Assembly (NCBI GenBank): GCA_005882415.1
Contig: VBAE01000130.1
Coordinates: 1 to 7,286 of the forward strand
DNA length: 7,286 bases
Direction: 5' to 3'
Source of the DNA: Alphaproteobacteria bacterium
GTDB taxonomy: Bacteria; Pseudomonadota; Alphaproteobacteria; Sphingomonadales; Sphingomonadaceae
The notes under the pieces were generated by a model. It made no database searches and had not been told where the DNA came from. It saw only the letters and a program-made list of their open reading frames with translations. The position numbers and the translations under genes are program-made. Below, one piece after another: positions 5,898 to 7,286 of the stretch (its first letter is position 1; each line of letters opens with the position of its first letter).

Positions 5898-7088
5898 ATG
5901 GCCGAGCTCGCTCTGGTCGCCCGCAACGACGCTCCCGCGGTGGAAGCGCGTAGCCGCCCTGCCGAGACGGTGGACGCGCCTCCGGCGCCGCCGGCCGATG
6001 CCGCGCCGGATAAGCCCAAGCGCCGCCGTGGACGGATCGTCGGCGGTCTTGGCGGGCTGCTGCTGATCGCCGGCGGAGCGCTCGGCTATCAATATCAGAC
6101 GGTGTGGTCGCACCAGGTGTCGACCGACAACGCCTACGTGCGGGCCGACATCACCCCGGTGGCGGCGAAGGTCGAGGGCTATGTCTCGAAGCTGATGGTC
6201 GCCGACAATCAGTCGGTGAAGGCCGGTGACGTGCTGATGGTGATCGAGCCGGCCGACTATCAGGCGCGGGTCGCCAAGGCCGAAGCGGACCTCGCCCAGG
6301 CGCGGGCCAATCTCGGCAGCCTGGTGGCGGCCCGCGGCTCGGCGGTCGCGCGGGTCGGTGCCCAAGGCGGGGCGATCGGCGAGGCGTCCGCGCGGGTGAC
6401 CGCCGCCCGCGCCAATGCCGCTCGGGCCGCCGCCGACCAGGCGCGTTACGAGGACCTCGCCGGCCGCGGCTGGACGACCCGCGCCCGGCTCGACCAGGCC
6501 CGCGCCGACGCCCGCTCCGCGGCCGCCGAAGTCGCCGCCGCCCAGGCTGCCGTCTCCGCCCAGCGCGGGCAGGAGGGAGCGCTCCAGGCGAGCACCGTCG
6601 GCGCCGGCGCTGCGATCGTCGCCGGCCAGGCGCAGGTCCAGGCCGCCGAGGCGGCGCTGAGAACCGCGAAGCTCGACCTCGCCCGCACCGTCATCCGCGC
6701 CCCCGTGGACGGAGTCGTCGGCAACCGCTCGGTGCGGGAGGGGCAGCTGGTCAAGGCGAACCAGCAATTGCTCGTCGTCGTGCCGGTGCAGGCGGCCTAT
6801 GTCGTCGCAAATTTCAAGGAGACGCAGCTCGCCGACATGCGGGTCGGGCAGAAAGTGGACGTCAGGATCGACGCCTATCCGGACGTCAAGATCGAAGGCG
6901 TCGTCGACAGCCTCGCTCCCGCCTCGGGCGCGCAATTCGCTTTGATCCCGACCGACAGCGCGACCGGCAACTTCACCAAGATCGTCCAGCGCGTGCCGGT
7001 GAAGATCCGGGTCGAAGCCAAGGGTCTCGCCGCCCAGCTGCTGCGCCCCGGCCTGTCGGTCGAGGCGACGGTCGAGACGAAGGCATAA
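5898..7088 (+). CDS. EmrA-like HlyD family membrane-fusion protein of an MFS efflux system
   Basis: The 396-residue product is the periplasmic adaptor that connects an inner-membrane MFS exporter with an outer-membrane channel. A cytoplasmic Pro/Ala-rich N-terminus (1-40) ends in KRRRGR (41-46), followed by one membrane helix (about 47-66). Next come the family hallmark STDNAYV (75-81), the first half of the lipoyl/barrel-sandwich domain (about 83-118, VEGYVSKL ... VKAGDVLMVIEP), a long Ala-rich coiled-coil hairpin (about 120-262), the second lipoyl half (IRAPVDGVVGNRSVREGQLV, 266-285) and the beta-barrel domain with YVVANFKETQLADMRVGQKV (301-320). GNFTKIVQRVPVKI (357-370) is diagnostic of the EmrA subgroup. 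Length is normal. The MFS gene starts 4 bases after the stop, so the two form an operon. Substrates of such pumps include hydrophobic drugs, uncouplers and aromatic acids; the actual one is unknown. Control by the divergent LysR regulator is likely. Confidence 0.93.
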   Translation: MAELALVARNDAPAVEARSRPAETVDAPPAPPADAAPDKPKRRRGRIVGGLGGLLLIAGGALGYQYQTVWSHQVSTDNAYVRADITPVAAKVEGYVSKLMVADNQSVKAGDVLMVIEPADYQARVAKAEADLAQARANLGSLVAARGSAVARVGAQGGAIGEASARVTAARANAARAAADQARYEDLAGRGWTTRARLDQARADARSAAAEVAAAQAAVSAQRGQEGALQASTVGAGAAIVAGQAQVQAAEAALRTAKLDLARTVIRAPVDGVVGNRSVREGQLVKANQQLLVVVPVQAAYVVANFKETQLADMRVGQKVDVRIDAYPDVKIEGVVDSLAPASGAQFALIPTDSATGNFTKIVQRVPVKIRVEAKGLAAQLLRPGLSVEATVETKA

Positions 7089-7092
7089 AGCC

Positions 7093-7286
7093 ATGTCGCA
7101 GCTGCAGGCCCGGGCGATCTGGGCGGGCTATCTCGCCATGATCCTCGGCAATTTCATGGCGATCCTCGACATCCAGATCGTCGCGTCGAGCCTGCGCGAG
7201 ATCCAGGCCGGGGTCTCCGCCTCGGCCGACGAGATCAGCTGGGTGCAGACCGCCTACCTCATCGCGGAGGTGATCGCGATCCCGCT
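7093..7286 (+). CDS. EmrB/QacA-type (DHA2) MFS efflux permease, 3'-truncated by the window edge
   Basis: Only the first 64 codons are visible. They encode a short cytoplasmic start (MSQLQAR), a first membrane helix (about 9-33) containing FMAILDIQIVASSL, and then SASADEISWVQTAYLIAEVIAIP leading into the second helix. The acidic ILD at the end of helix 1 and the ISWVQTAYLIAEV segment are typical of 14-helix DHA2 drug:proton antiporters, which work with an EmrA partner. The usual LDxTIVNVALP motif is altered here to LDIQIVASSL, as in one subgroup of these permeases. The ATG lies 4 bases after the EmrA-like stop; an AAGG at 7080-7083 within the preceding gene can serve as its ribosome binding site. 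Gene identity is secure; the transported compound is not readable. Confidence 0.9.
   Translation, partial: MSQLQARAIWAGYLAMILGNFMAILDIQIVASSLREIQAGVSASADEISWVQTAYLIAEVIAIP

Noticed and set aside
5334..7094. A 586-codon open frame on the minus strand, antisense to the EmrA-like gene and overlapping lysR.
   Set aside because: Its translation is Gly/Arg/Asp/His-rich with no domain pattern, while the opposite strand encodes an unmistakable EmrA-like protein. Long antisense frames are common in high-GC DNA.

Overview
The window is GC-rich and gene-dense, and its codon choice and gene content fit an alphaproteobacterium, most likely of the Sphingomonadaceae. That placement is inference from composition, gene families and one intergenic repeat type; there is no rRNA or other marker gene here. 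The window holds seven protein-coding genes, two of them cut by the window edges. I see no tRNA, rRNA, CRISPR array, transposase or integrase.

Left part (1-1735, + strand): the 3' two-thirds of gspD, the outer-membrane secretin of a type II secretion system, followed after 2 bases by a small conserved-looking gene of unknown function (87 aa). A 172-bp gap (1736-1907) then separates this unit from a convergent operon and carries an inverted pair of about 36-bp repeat units.

Middle part (1908-3849, - strand): a two-gene operon, telA (toxic anion resistance family) followed by a two-pass membrane protein resembling XpaC. The same two families are paired in Bacillus subtilis (xpaC-yaaN). Divergent from telA, across a 138-bp gap with an AT-rich 22-bp dyad, is a secreted polysaccharide-deacetylase (NodB-fold) protein at 3988-4881. 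The arrangement suggests, but does not prove, a shared link to the cell envelope.

Right part (4871-7286): a LysR-type regulator on the - strand, whose 3' end overlaps the deacetylase gene tail to tail by 11 bp. It is divergent from an EmrA-like membrane-fusion protein and the start of an EmrB-like 14-TM-type MFS exporter. This is the classic layout of a LysR-controlled drug or aromatic-compound efflux operon. The gap between regulator and efflux genes carries two palindromes about two helical turns apart and a repeated half-site, which are good operator candidates.

Nothing here is a convincing wholly new system. The most useful leads are the two divergent-promoter dyads, the telA/XpaC-like/deacetylase neighbourhood, the paired intergenic repeat, and the small gene behind gspD.
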